A DNA stretch of 64,000 bases, taken from NCBI RefSeq assembly GCF_003797765.1, contig NZ_RKMB01000016.1, positions 62,001-126,000 of the forward strand, given 5' to 3'. Below are positions 44,480 through 53,458 of this stretch, piece by piece. The number at the start of each line of letters is the position of its first letter. Within the stretch, counting starts at the first letter, position 1. Source of the DNA: Ramlibacter sp. WS9 (GTDB taxonomy: Bacteria > Pseudomonadota > Gammaproteobacteria > Burkholderiales > Burkholderiaceae_C). Below the pieces are notes generated by a model. It had not been told where the DNA came from. It did not search any database and saw only the letters and a program-made list of their open reading frames with translations. Position numbers and translations under genes: made by a program.

Positions 44480-45280
44480 ATGCCCATGTCAACAGAATTC
44501 CAAGGTCAGGTCGCCTTCATCACCGGAGGCGGCACCGGCATCGGCGCCGCGGTTGCGCGGCAATTCGCAGCCGCGGGCGGCAAGGTCATCTTGATGGGCC
44601 GGCGGCGAGAGCCCCTGCTGGAAGTGGCCGAGCCGATCGGTGGCCTCGTGGTCGCCGGAGACGCCGCCGATGCTGGCGACGTGAAAGCGGCCATCGCCGT
44701 AGCGCGAGACCGCTTCGGCGGCATCGATGTGCTGGTCGCCAATGCCGGGGGGCATGGCGTGGGCGAACTCACGCAAACCGACGACGAGTCGTGGCGCATG
44801 GCCACCCGGTTGAATCTGGACACGGCCTTTGTCTGCGCGCGCGAGTTGATGCCCGAGCTCGTTTCGCGGCGCGGCAACATCGTCGTGTTGTCGTCGCTCG
44901 CCGGTCACTTCGCCGGACCGGGCGTGGTGGGCTACGTCACGATGAAGCATGCGCTGATCGGGCTCACACGGTCTCTGGCTCGCGACTACGGGCGCCAGGG
45001 CGTACGCACGAATGCCGTCTGCCCGGGTTGGGTGCGCACCGCGATGGCGGATGAGCAAATGCAGGTTCTGGTCGAAAAATACAAGCTCGCCGACACCGAT
45101 GCGGCCTATGCGCTGGTCGCCCGCGATGTGCCGCTCGGCCGCGCCGCCGAACCCGGAGAGGTTGCCGACGCCGTGCTCTACCTGGCGTCCAAGCGCGCCA
45201 GCATGGTCAACGGCACCTTCCTGATGGTCGACGGCGGAGCCTCGGCTGTCGACCTTCCCACCATTGCCTTTGCACACTAA
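44480..45280 (+). CDS. Short-chain dehydrogenase/reductase
   Basis: A 266-aa classical SDR. TGxxxGIG is present as FITGGGTGIGAAVARQF at residue 10, NAG at LVANAGG near 85, the catalytic Ser in LSSLAGHF near 140, and Tyr/Lys in GYVTMKHAL near 153. NAD(P) oxidoreductase acting on a hydroxyl or keto group. ATG 44480 has GAGGGG five bases upstream. First gene after the copy B operator, followed by MoaF and SnoaL-like genes. Confidence 0.92.
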   Translation: MPMSTEFQGQVAFITGGGTGIGAAVARQFAAAGGKVILMGRRREPLLEVAEPIGGLVVAGDAADAGDVKAAIAVARDRFGGIDVLVANAGGHGVGELTQTDDESWRMATRLNLDTAFVCARELMPELVSRRGNIVVLSSLAGHFAGPGVVGYVTMKHALIGLTRSLARDYGRQGVRTNAVCPGWVRTAMADEQMQVLVEKYKLADTDAAYALVARDVPLGRAAEPGEVADAVLYLASKRASMVNGTFLMVDGGASAVDLPTIAFAH

Positions 45281-45289
45281 GGGATTCGC

Positions 45290-46081
45290 ATGAGCACACC
45301 CACCCTCCCACCGGCCGGCTGGAAGACCTACGACGAATTTGCGGCTGGCATCGCCACCAATCGGCTGCCGCCGAGCGAGGCGCTTCTGGGCCAGACGCTG
45401 CAGCTTGCCCTGCCTGCACGCACGCTGACCCTGCGCTTTGAGCGGCCCAATGAACTCGCGTGGCAGGACAGCGCCCATGGCGAAGGCCACGACTGGTGCG
45501 AGACCATCGAGGTGGCGCCGGACACCTACTTCATCGACATCACGTTCAAGGCGCGCCCCCTGGTCGCCCTGACCGTGATCGCGAATACGCGAACACGCCG
45601 CGTGCTGGCCATCGAGAGCCGCGTGCGCAGTGCCGAGGAGGCGGGCGCCGAGCCGCGCGTGGCGCAGGACTTCCTGATCGGCACGCTAGGGGGCGGTTCC
45701 GCCAGCGGGCTGGTGCCGCACGAAAGCCGTGACCTGATCGGCCTGCGCACCTGGCAGACCTACAGCCCGAACCACACTTACGAGCACACCTACCTCAGTT
45801 CGCAGCGCTACTGCTGGCAGTGCCTGGTGGGCGTGCAGCGCGGCCACGGGGACGTGGACATGGCGACGTACTACCAATTCGACGAGCAGCAGTACATCTT
45901 CACTTTCCGCGAGTTCCTGATTCCGGTCGCCTCGGTGTTCTTCTTCAACTTCGCATCGAAGCGCTCGACCGGTAAGTTTCTCGGCTTGACCGGCGATGGC
46001 GAGATCGCCAACAACCCCGCCGGCGCCTTCATGGAAGTGGCCTCGACCACCGTCTACCCGGCTTCCCACAGCCCCATCTGA
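45290..46081 (+). CDS. MoaF-family (lipocalin-like) protein
   Basis: A 263-aa protein with the two halves expected of the MoaF family. The N-terminal half has NRLPPSEALLGQTLQLALP and LAWQDSAHGEGHDWCETIEV. The C-terminal half has LIGLRTWQTYSPNHTYEHTY and QYIFTFREFLIPVASVFFFN. MoaF was named from the monoamine (tyramine) regulon of Klebsiella and, despite the label, is not a proven molybdenum-cofactor enzyme. Its place beside homoprotocatechuate genes supports a link to phenylethyl-type substrates. Probably a small-molecule binder or isomerase. Confidence 0.8.
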   Translation: MSTPTLPPAGWKTYDEFAAGIATNRLPPSEALLGQTLQLALPARTLTLRFERPNELAWQDSAHGEGHDWCETIEVAPDTYFIDITFKARPLVALTVIANTRTRRVLAIESRVRSAEEAGAEPRVAQDFLIGTLGGGSASGLVPHESRDLIGLRTWQTYSPNHTYEHTYLSSQRYCWQCLVGVQRGHGDVDMATYYQFDEQQYIFTFREFLIPVASVFFFNFASKRSTGKFLGLTGDGEIANNPAGAFMEVASTTVYPASHSPI

Positions 46082-46089
46082 GAGAGATC

Positions 46090-46479
46090 ATGAAAAGCAA
46101 CCTCGACATCATCAAGGCGCACTACGCCGGGTCCGACCGGGGCGATATCGCCGCCATGATGGCCGACGTGTCGCCGCAGGTGCGCTGGACCGAAATGGCC
46201 GGCTTTCCCTGCGCCGGCACGTGGGTCGGCCCGCAGCAGGTCATCGACAACGTCTTCGCCGTGCTGGGAGCCGCCTGGGAAGGCTACCAGTTCAAGCTCG
46301 AACGCCTGGTCGATGGCGGCGACAACATCGTGGGCATCGGCGACTACCGCGGCACCTTCCGTGCCACCGGCAAGCCGATGCAGGCGCGTGTGGTGCACGT
46401 GTGGCAGCTCGAAGCCGGAAAGATCGTGCGTTTCGAGCAGTTCACCGACACGCTGTTGGTCGCGCAAGCGATGGCTTGA
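46090..46479 (+). CDS. SnoaL/NTF2-like small protein (copy 2)
   Basis: A 129-aa NTF2-fold protein, 94 of 129 residues identical to the one at 8687-9076. The central 28-residue block starting SPQVRWTEMAG is unchanged between them. It follows the MoaF gene by 8 bp with AGAGAG before the ATG. Being paired with MoaF and an SDR here, and with an MBL and a DsbA-like protein there, it probably acts on related metabolites. Reaction unknown. Confidence 0.87.
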   Translation: MKSNLDIIKAHYAGSDRGDIAAMMADVSPQVRWTEMAGFPCAGTWVGPQQVIDNVFAVLGAAWEGYQFKLERLVDGGDNIVGIGDYRGTFRATGKPMQARVVHVWQLEAGKIVRFEQFTDTLLVAQAMA

Positions 46480-46634
46480 TGGGTGAGATTTAACCCAGGC
46501 CTGACCCGGCAACTAACGTTCGCCCGTTCATTGATCGCCGGACGACGCCTCGACGGCGCCCGCCTTCTCCATCCGGGCGAGGACGCCCACGATGCTCGGG
46601 CTTGATATCGAACAAGCCTTACGGAGTGAATCCC

Positions 46635-47294
46635 ATGGAAAACGTCGCTCGCCGCGGCACCGTTTACGGCACCTTGCTCAACCACCGTGACGCGTTGGCT
46701 GCACTCGGCAACACCGTGAACGAGCTGCCCTACAAGGCCGCTCCGGAGGCGCCCATTCTCTACATCAAGCCGCGCAATACCTGGATAGCTCCCGGCGAGG
46801 CGATTGCCGTCCCCACGGGCGTGGATGAGCTCGAGATGGGGGCGACCCTGGGGTTGGTGATCGGCCGCCCCGCCTGCCGGGTCAGCGAAGCAGATGCGAT
46901 GAATTTCGTGGCCGGTTACGTGATCGTCAACGACGTGAGCGTGCCGCACGAGTCCTACTACCGGCCATCGCTGCGGTTCAAAGTGCGCGACACGTTTTGC
47001 CCGATTGGGCCATTCGTGGCGCGCGACGCGATCGCGTCGCCCGATGCGCTGGGCATCGCCGTCATGATCGATGGCGAGACCGTGCAGCGGGCCAGCACGG
47101 CCGGATTGATCCGCTCGGCCGCACGACTGATCGCCGATGTGAGCGACTTCATGACGCTCGCACCGGGGGACATCCTGTCGGTGGGCGTTGCCGCCGGGGC
47201 GCCCCGCGCGCGCGCCGGGCAGCGCGTCAGTATTGCCATCAACGGCCTGGGCCGCCTGGACAACCCATTGGTCGCTGAAGGAGCGCTCGCATGA
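46635..47294 (+). CDS. hpaG1: 4-hydroxyphenylacetate degradation isomerase/decarboxylase, subunit HpaG1
   Basis: A 220-aa FAH-fold protein matching the N-terminal half of HpaG, the 5-oxopent-3-ene-1,2,5-tricarboxylate decarboxylase/isomerase. It starts RGTVYGTLLNHRDALAALG, followed by YIKPRNTWIAPGEAI and VPTGVDELEMGATLGLVIGR with the metal-binding Glu. ATG 46635 chosen with GGAG ten bases upstream. It overlaps hpaG2 by 4 bp, so the two act as a split enzyme. A 155-bp spacer upstream with only a weak TGGGT/ACCCA hairpin may contain the hpa promoter. Confidence 0.88.
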   Translation: MENVARRGTVYGTLLNHRDALAALGNTVNELPYKAAPEAPILYIKPRNTWIAPGEAIAVPTGVDELEMGATLGLVIGRPACRVSEADAMNFVAGYVIVNDVSVPHESYYRPSLRFKVRDTFCPIGPFVARDAIASPDALGIAVMIDGETVQRASTAGLIRSAARLIADVSDFMTLAPGDILSVGVAAGAPRARAGQRVSIAINGLGRLDNPLVAEGALA

Positions 47295-48076
47295 CAACCA
47301 ATGCCTTCAAGCGCAGCGCACGCGTCGCCTTCGGTGGCGCCGTCCACGAAGCCGTCGAGCATGCCGGAGGCGTGCGGCTCACCGACGGCCGGGTGCTGGC
47401 CGAGACCGAGGTCGTGTGGCTGCCGCCGTTCGAAGTCGGCACCATCATCGCGCTCGGCATCAACTACGCCGACCATGCGAAAGAGCTCGCCAAGGAGCTG
47501 ACCATCAGCGCCAAGGACGAGCCCCTGGCGTTCCTGAAGGCGCCGAACACGCTGATCGGCCATCGGGCCTTCACCCGCCGGCCGAGCGATGCCACCTACA
47601 TGCACTACGAGTGCGAGCTGGCCGCGATTATCGGCAAGCGTGCGAAGAACGTCGCCCGCGCCGATGCCATGGCGTATGTTGCGGGGTACACGGTGGCTAA
47701 CGACTACGCGATTCGCGACTACCTCGAAAACTGGTACCGGCCCAACCTGCGCGTGAAGAACCGCGACACCTGCACCGTGCTCGGGCCGTGGTTCGTGCCT
47801 GCGGACCACGTGCCGGACCCGCATGTGCTGCCCCTGCGTACCCTGGTCAACGGCAAGGTCACGCAAAGCGGCAACACGCGCGACTTGATCAACGACGTGC
47901 CGGCACTCATCGAGTACCTGAGCAGCTTCATGACCCTGATGCCCGGCGACGTGATCCTCACGGGTACGCCGGAGGGCGTGGTCAATGTCAATCCCGGCGA
48001 CGAGGTCGTGACCGAAATCGACGGCATCGGCCGTCTGGTCAACACCATCGTCGGCGACGAAGTCTTTGCAAGATAA
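47291..48076 (+). CDS. hpaG2: 4-hydroxyphenylacetate degradation isomerase/decarboxylase, subunit HpaG2
   Basis: A 261-aa FAH-fold protein matching the C-terminal half of HpaG. IIALGINYADHAKELAKEL near residue 52, AFLKAPNTLIGH near 78, and MHYECELAAIIGKRAKNV near 100 carry the metal ligands, and VANDYAIRDYLENWYRPNLR near 136 the substrate loop. Together with HpaG1 it decarboxylates and isomerises the ring-fission product of homoprotocatechuate. Confidence 0.9.
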   Translation: MTTNAFKRSARVAFGGAVHEAVEHAGGVRLTDGRVLAETEVVWLPPFEVGTIIALGINYADHAKELAKELTISAKDEPLAFLKAPNTLIGHRAFTRRPSDATYMHYECELAAIIGKRAKNVARADAMAYVAGYTVANDYAIRDYLENWYRPNLRVKNRDTCTVLGPWFVPADHVPDPHVLPLRTLVNGKVTQSGNTRDLINDVPALIEYLSSFMTLMPGDVILTGTPEGVVNVNPGDEVVTEIDGIGRLVNTIVGDEVFAR

Positions 48077-48089
48077 GGAAACGTCCGCC

Positions 48090-49550
48090 ATGCGAATCCA
48101 GCACCTGATCAATGGCCAGTCCGTCGAAAGCCGCGACTACTTCGAAACCACCAACCCCGCTACCCAGGAAGTATTGGCCGAGGTGGCCTCCGGCGGCGAG
48201 GACGAGATCAACGCGGCCGTGGCCGCGGCCAAGGAAGCGTTCCCGAAATGGGCGGCGTTGCCGGCCACCGAGCGGGCCAAGATGATGGTCAAGCTCGGCG
48301 ACCTGATCGCCAGGCATGTCCCCGAACTGTCGGAAATCGAGACCCGCGACGCCGGGCAGGTGATTGCCCAGACGCGCAAGAACCTGGTACCGCGCGCGGC
48401 CGACAACTTCTACTACTTCGCCGAGATGTGCACGCGTGTCGACGGGCACACCTACCCGACGCCGACGCACCTGAACTACACGCTCTACCACCCGGTGGGC
48501 GTGTGCGCCCTGATCTCGCCGTGGAACGTGCCCTTCATGACCGGCACCTGGAAGATCGCGCCGTGCCTGGCCTTCGGCAACACCGCGGTTCTGAAGATGA
48601 GCGAGCTGTCCCCCATGTCGATTTCGCGCTTCGGCGAGCTGGCCACGGAAGCCGGGCTGCCCAAGGGCGTGCTCAACATCGTGCACGGCTTCGGCAAGGA
48701 GACCGGCGAGCCCCTATGCGGCCACCCTGACGTGCGGGCGATCTCCTTCACCGGCTCGACCGCCACCGGCCAGCGCATCGTGCAGAACGCCGGGCTGAAG
48801 AAGTTCAGCATGGAACTCGGCGGCAAGAGCCCCTTCGTCATCTTCGAAGATGCCGACCTGGACCGGGCGCTGGACGCGGCGATCTTCATGATCTTCAGCA
48901 ACAACGGCGAGCGTTGCACCGCCGGCTCGCGCATCCTGGTGCAGAAGTCCATCTACGCCGACTTCGCCCGGCGGTTCGCCGAGCGGGCTGGCCGCGTCGT
49001 GGTCGGCGATCCCATGGACGACAACACGATCGTCGGACCGATGATCAGCCAGGGCCATCTGGCCAAGGTGCGCAGCTACATCGAACTGGGCACGAAGGAG
49101 GGCGCCACCTTGTTGTGCGGCGGGCTGTCTGCGCCCGACGTTCCGGCCCACGTGGCCAAGGGCAACTTCGTCAAGCCGACCGTGTTCGCCGACGTGGACA
49201 ACCGCATGCGCATCGCGCAGGAAGAGATCTTCGGCCCGGTGGCCTGCCTGATCCCGTTCGAGGACGAGGCCGACGCCATCCGCCAGGCCAACGACATCCA
49301 GTACGGTTTGTCCAGCTACGTGTGGACCGAGAACATCGGCCGCGCGCACCGCGTCGCCGCGGCCATCGAGGCCGGCATGTGCTTCGTCAACAGCCAGAAC
49401 GTGCGCGACCTGCGCCAGCCTTTCGGCGGTACCAAGGCCAGCGGCACCGGACGCGAAGGCGGCACCTGGAGCTACGAGGTGTTCCTCGAACCGAAGAACG
49501 TCGCCGTGTCTCTGGGTTCGCACCACATTCCGCATTGGGGATCGGCATGA
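48090..49550 (+). CDS. hpaE: 5-carboxymethyl-2-hydroxymuconate-semialdehyde dehydrogenase
   Basis: A 486-aa ALDH. PWNVPFMTGTWKIAPCLAFG near residue 150, MELGGKSPFVIFEDADLDRA near 248 (general base Glu) and NNGERCTAGSRILVQ near 280 (catalytic Cys) are as in HpaE. The product oxidises the HpaD ring-cleavage semialdehyde to the muconate. ATG 48090 chosen; the gene begins 13 bp after hpaG2. Its placement between hpaG and hpaD supports the assignment over a generic ALDH. Confidence 0.9.
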   Translation: MRIQHLINGQSVESRDYFETTNPATQEVLAEVASGGEDEINAAVAAAKEAFPKWAALPATERAKMMVKLGDLIARHVPELSEIETRDAGQVIAQTRKNLVPRAADNFYYFAEMCTRVDGHTYPTPTHLNYTLYHPVGVCALISPWNVPFMTGTWKIAPCLAFGNTAVLKMSELSPMSISRFGELATEAGLPKGVLNIVHGFGKETGEPLCGHPDVRAISFTGSTATGQRIVQNAGLKKFSMELGGKSPFVIFEDADLDRALDAAIFMIFSNNGERCTAGSRILVQKSIYADFARRFAERAGRVVVGDPMDDNTIVGPMISQGHLAKVRSYIELGTKEGATLLCGGLSAPDVPAHVAKGNFVKPTVFADVDNRMRIAQEEIFGPVACLIPFEDEADAIRQANDIQYGLSSYVWTENIGRAHRVAAAIEAGMCFVNSQNVRDLRQPFGGTKASGTGREGGTWSYEVFLEPKNVAVSLGSHHIPHWGSA

Positions 49551-49592
49551 AGCCGCTCCCCTTTGGGGCAATCTCCGCTCCCCCCACCCCAA

Positions 49593-49612
49593 CCCTCCCC
49601 TCTAGGGGAGGG
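49593..49612. repeat. Palindromic intergenic repeat between hpaE and hpaD
   Basis: CCCTCCCC, loop TCTA, GGGGAGGG: a perfect 8-bp stem preceded by a C-rich run similar to that at 338-358. It ends 22 bp before the hpaD ATG, so a hairpin could limit read-through or translation inside the operon. Confidence 0.6.
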
Positions 49613-49634
49613 CCAAACTGCCAGGAAGAACACC

Positions 49635-50552
49635 ATGGGTAAGCTAGCTCTCGCAGCCAAGATCACTCACGTCCCGTCGATGTACTTGAGTGAAATCGAC
49701 GGCCCCGGCAAGGGCAAGCGGCAGGCGGCCATCGACGGTCACTTCGAAATCGGCCGCCGCTGCCGAGCGCTGGGCGTGGACACCATCGTCGTGTTCGACA
49801 CGCACTGGCTCGTCAACGCCGATTACCACATCAATTGCGCGCCGCATTTCAAGGACGTGTACACCAGCAACGAGCTGCCGCACTTCATCAGCAACATGGC
49901 TTATGAGTACGATGGCAACCCCGTGCTCGGCCAGTTGCTGGCCGAAACCGCCAATGCCCACGGCGTGACCACGCTCGCTCACCCGGCCACGACGCTGGCG
50001 CTCGAATACGGCACGCTGGTGCCGATGCGCTACATGAACAGCGACCGCCACTTCAAGGTGGTGTCGGTGTCGGCGCTGTGCCAGGTTCACTTTCTGGCCG
50101 ACAGTGCCCGGCTCGGCTGGGCCTTCCGGCGCGCCATCGAAGACCACTACGACGGCACGGTGGCGGTGTTCGCCAGCGGGTCGCTCAGCCACCGCTTCGC
50201 GCAGAACGGTACTGCCGATGCGTACCGCGACAAGATGTGGAGCCCGTTCCTGGAACGCCTGGACCACGACATTGTGGGCATGTGGGAGCGCGGTGAATGG
50301 GCTGACTTCTGCGACATGCTGCCCGAGTACGCCTCCAAGGGCCATGGCGAAGGCTTCATGCACGACACGGCCATGCTGCTCGGCGCCCTGGGCTGGAACC
50401 ACTACGACCAGGGAGTGGAGGTGGTGACACCCTTCTTCCCGAGTTCGGGCACCGGGCAGATCAACGCCGTGTTCCCGGTTTCGCCGATGCCCGCCACGCT
50501 GCAGGGTGTGGGCGCGCCCAGCACGCTCGCGCTGGCGGGCGGCCGGCTTTGA
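49635..50552 (+). CDS. hpaD: 3,4-dihydroxyphenylacetate 2,3-dioxygenase
   Basis: A 305-aa class III (LigB-type) extradiol dioxygenase that opens the homoprotocatechuate ring. The N-terminal ITHVPSMYLSE carries a first iron-ligand His, and VVFDTHWLVNADYHINCAP near residue 55 and the following PHF carry further His residues. FASGSLSHRFAQNG near 195 is the active-site Ser-x-Ser-His region. Length and start (GKLALAAKITHVPSM) fit HpaD. ATG 49635 chosen, preceded by AGGAAG; a longer frame would run through the palindromic repeat. Confidence 0.92.
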   Translation: MGKLALAAKITHVPSMYLSEIDGPGKGKRQAAIDGHFEIGRRCRALGVDTIVVFDTHWLVNADYHINCAPHFKDVYTSNELPHFISNMAYEYDGNPVLGQLLAETANAHGVTTLAHPATTLALEYGTLVPMRYMNSDRHFKVVSVSALCQVHFLADSARLGWAFRRAIEDHYDGTVAVFASGSLSHRFAQNGTADAYRDKMWSPFLERLDHDIVGMWERGEWADFCDMLPEYASKGHGEGFMHDTAMLLGALGWNHYDQGVEVVTPFFPSSGTGQINAVFPVSPMPATLQGVGAPSTLALAGGRL

Positions 50553-50580
50553 GTGACTGAAACGAAAGGGCACACCGAAC

Positions 50581-51384
50581 ATGTTGAATACCGATATCCA
50601 CCAGTCGCTTGCGCGCGAGCTGTACCAGGCCCGCAAGACCCGCGTCCAGCTGCGCCACTTCTCGGCTCGCTATCCCGAGATGACCATCGAGGACGGCTAC
50701 GCCATTCAGCGCGAATGGGTCAAGCTCGAACTGGCCGATGGCCGCAAGATCAAGGGCCGCAAGATCGGCCTGACCTCGCGTGCGATGCAGCAGGCCAGCC
50801 AGATCACCGAGCCCGATTTCGCGCCGCTGATGGACGACATGTTCTTCGACAGCGGCAGCGACATCGCCATTGACCGATTCATCGCGCCCCGCATCGAGGT
50901 GGAGCTGGCCTTCATCCTCGGCAAGCCGCTCAAGGGCCCGGGAGCGACCCTGTTCGAGGTGCTCTCGGCGACCGAGTATGTGGTGCCCGCCATCGAGATC
51001 ATCGACGCGCGCATCGAACAGTTCGACCGCGATACCCGGCAGATGCGCAAGGTGTTCGACACCATCAGCGACTTTGCGGCCAATGCCGGCATCGTGCTCG
51101 GCGGCCGCCCGGTGCGGCCGATGGATATAGACCTGCGCTGGGTGGGCGCGCTGCTGCACAAGAACGGCGCTATCGAAGAAACCGGCCTGGCCGCCGGTGT
51201 GCTCAACCACCCGGCCAACGGCGTCGCCTGGCTGGCCAACAAGATCGCGCCGTTCGACGAGCAGCTCAACGCCGGTGACGTGGTGCTGGCCGGCTCGTTC
51301 ACCCGGCCAACCGCCGCGGTTCGTGGCGACAACATCCATGTGGACTACGGTCCGCTCGGAAGCATCACGTTCCGTTTCGTTTGA
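50581..51384 (+). CDS. hpaH: 2-oxo-hept-4-ene-1,7-dioate hydratase
   Basis: A 267-aa hydratase of the MhpD/HpaH family (FAH superfamily). KGRKIGLTSRAMQQASQITEPDF near residue 60 and RIEVELAFILGKPLKGPG near 102 (metal-binding Glu pair) are characteristic. LAAGVLNHPANGVAWLANKI near 203 and VLAGSFTRP near 240 also fit. It hydrates the HpaG product to 4-hydroxy-2-oxoheptanedioate, the HpaI substrate. It starts 28 bp after hpaD; hpaF, often between these genes, is absent. Confidence 0.92.
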   Translation: MLNTDIHQSLARELYQARKTRVQLRHFSARYPEMTIEDGYAIQREWVKLELADGRKIKGRKIGLTSRAMQQASQITEPDFAPLMDDMFFDSGSDIAIDRFIAPRIEVELAFILGKPLKGPGATLFEVLSATEYVVPAIEIIDARIEQFDRDTRQMRKVFDTISDFAANAGIVLGGRPVRPMDIDLRWVGALLHKNGAIEETGLAAGVLNHPANGVAWLANKIAPFDEQLNAGDVVLAGSFTRPTAAVRGDNIHVDYGPLGSITFRFV

Positions 51385-51404
51385 ACCCCCATTCCGAAAA
51401 ACAG

Positions 51405-52859
51405 ATGAACCTCCAAGATCCCAGCCTGCTCAAGACCCAGTGCTTGATCGACGGCGCCTGGGCCGCTGCCGACAGCGGTGCCGCACTGGCAGTGCACAAC
51501 CCGGCTACCGGTGTGTTGCTGGCCCAGGTGCCCGACATGGCCGGTGCGGAGACCCAGCGTGCGATCGACGCCGCGCAACGCGCTCTCGAACCCTGGCGAG
51601 CGCGCACCGCCGAAGACCGCTCGCGCATCCTGCGCCGCTGGTTCGACCTGCTCATGCAGCACCAGGACGACCTGGCCTTGCTGATGACCAGCGAGCAGGG
51701 CAAGCCGCTGGCCGAGGCGCGCGGCGAAATCGCCTACGCGGCGTCCTACATCGAGTGGTTCGCCGAAGAAGGCAAGCGGCTCTACGGCGATGTGATTCCC
51801 TCGCCGTGGGCCGACAAGCGCATCGTCGTGCTCCGGGAGCCGGTCGGGGTCTGCGCCGCGATCACGCCGTGGAACTTTCCGGCCGCGATGATCACGCGCA
51901 AGGTGGCGCCGGCACTGGCGGCGGGCTGCACGATGATCGTCAAGCCCGCGTCGCAAACGCCGCTGTCGGCACTGGCATTGGCCGAGCTGGCGCAACGCGC
52001 CGGTGTGCCGGCCGGTGTGTTGGGCGTGCTCACCGGCGGCGCGCGTGCGATTGGCGGCGTGCTCACGGCAAGCCCCGCAATTGCCAAGCTCACCTTTACG
52101 GGTTCCACCGAAGTCGGGCGCTTGCTGGCGGCGCAATGCGCGCCGACCTTGAAGAAGCTGTCGATGGAGCTGGGCGGCAATGCCCCCTTCATCGTGTTCG
52201 ACGACGCCGACCTCGACGCCGCCGTGCAGGGCGTGATCGCTTCCAAGTTCCGCAACACCGGCCAGACCTGCGTCTGCACCAACCGTATCCTGGTGCATGA
52301 GTCGGTTCACGACGCCTTCGCCGACAAGCTCGCGGCGGCGATGACGGGGTTGCAGGTCGGCAATGGCGCGGATGCGGGCGTGCTTCAGGGCCCGCTGATC
52401 GACACGAATGCATTGGCCAAGGTGGAAGAGCTGGTCGCCGACGCGGTGGCGCAGGGCGCACGGGTCGTTGCCGGCGGCAAGCGCCACGCGTTGGGCGGCA
52501 CCTTCTACGAGCCCACGCTGCTGGCCGGCGCCACGCCCGCCATGAAGATCGCGCGCGAAGAAGTATTCGGCCCGGTGGCGCCGCTATTTCGCTTCAAGAC
52601 CGATGACGAAGCCGTGGCGATGGCCAACGACACCGAGTTCGGCCTGGCCGCCTACTTCTATTCGCGCGACCTGCGCCGCGCCTGGCGCATCTCGGAGCGG
52701 CTGGCCTACGGCATGGTCGGCATCAACAGCGGCGTCATCAGCACCGCGGTGGCGCCCTTTGGCGGCGTCAAGCAATCGGGCATGGGCCGCGAGGGCTCGA
52801 AGTACGGGATCGAGGATTACCTGCACACCAAGTACCTGTGCATGGGGGGACTCGACTGA
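51405..52859 (+). CDS. Succinate-semialdehyde dehydrogenase, GabD-like
   Basis: A 484-aa ALDH. The early QCLIDGAWAAADSG, PWNFPAAMITRKVAPALAAG near residue 155, MELGGNAPFIVFDDADLDAA near 250 and NTGQTCVCTNRILV near 285 (catalytic Cys followed by a second Cys, typical of GabD) all support succinate-semialdehyde dehydrogenase. That is the last step of the homoprotocatechuate route after HpaI. ATG 51405 lies 20 bp after hpaH; a TTG start overlapping the hpaH stop is possible. Ends 12 bp from the LysR pseudogene. Confidence 0.87.
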   Translation: MNLQDPSLLKTQCLIDGAWAAADSGAALAVHNPATGVLLAQVPDMAGAETQRAIDAAQRALEPWRARTAEDRSRILRRWFDLLMQHQDDLALLMTSEQGKPLAEARGEIAYAASYIEWFAEEGKRLYGDVIPSPWADKRIVVLREPVGVCAAITPWNFPAAMITRKVAPALAAGCTMIVKPASQTPLSALALAELAQRAGVPAGVLGVLTGGARAIGGVLTASPAIAKLTFTGSTEVGRLLAAQCAPTLKKLSMELGGNAPFIVFDDADLDAAVQGVIASKFRNTGQTCVCTNRILVHESVHDAFADKLAAAMTGLQVGNGADAGVLQGPLIDTNALAKVEELVADAVAQGARVVAGGKRHALGGTFYEPTLLAGATPAMKIAREEVFGPVAPLFRFKTDDEAVAMANDTEFGLAAYFYSRDLRRAWRISERLAYGMVGINSGVISTAVAPFGGVKQSGMGREGSKYGIEDYLHTKYLCMGGLD

Positions 52860-52871
52860 ACAGGTCCGCGT

Positions 52872-53227
52872 TCAAGCGCCTTCCGCGGCCACCGCATCGT
52901 CAAGCATCTGGATCGCATCCATGTAGATCGCAGAGACCTTGCGGTACATCAGCACGACGGTGGTCTGCGGGAGTGCCGGCCGCACATCGATGACCTGTAG
53001 ACGGCCCGCGGCGATCTCGGATTGCGCGGCCTGAAGCGGAACGACGGCCAATCCCAGCCCGGCGCTTGCCAGGCGCACGCAGGCACGGGTGCCGCGCGGT
53101 CCACCAGCCGCCGAGTAATTGGCCGGTGCGACATGCTCGGCGACGAAGGCCGTCATGTCAATGCGCGATGGACCCGGGACCGCTTCCGCATTGGCAGCCA
53201 CTTCATCCGTGAGGTGGCGCAGTTCAC
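52872..53227 (-). pseudogene. LysR-type regulator remnant (internal deletion, no DNA-binding domain)
   Basis: An open frame continues to 53273, but only the part to about 53227 resembles a LysR protein. It aligns with the intact gene at 59397-60338. Bases 52955-53078 match 59477-59600 at 123 of 124 positions. Then 340 bp (59601-59940 of the intact copy) are missing, and similarity resumes at about 80 percent to the HLTDEVAANAEA segment. The helix-turn-helix and much of the effector domain are gone, so it cannot be a working regulator. Confidence 0.9.
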
Positions 53228-53458
53228 TTCGACGCAGCCACCATGCGATGGGGACGCGACTTGGTGGTCGCACTGCTCAAGCAACGGCTGGCCGCCGCGG
53301 GCTGAATAGAGCGGGTCAAAGACATAGAGCCACTGGCTTTGCGGGCATCGCTGCTTACTTAGCGAATTTTCGCGATGTTCAGCTCGCCGGCAATCACCAA
53401 TACTCCTTCGACCGGCATGCCCTGCCGTTCCCATCCACTGGAAGAAGGAGACAGACAA

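Noticed and set aside
46480..46634. Possible hpa regulator gene or operator in the spacer before hpaG1
   Set aside because: No coding frame fits, and only a 5-bp TGGGT/ACCCA inverted repeat is seen.
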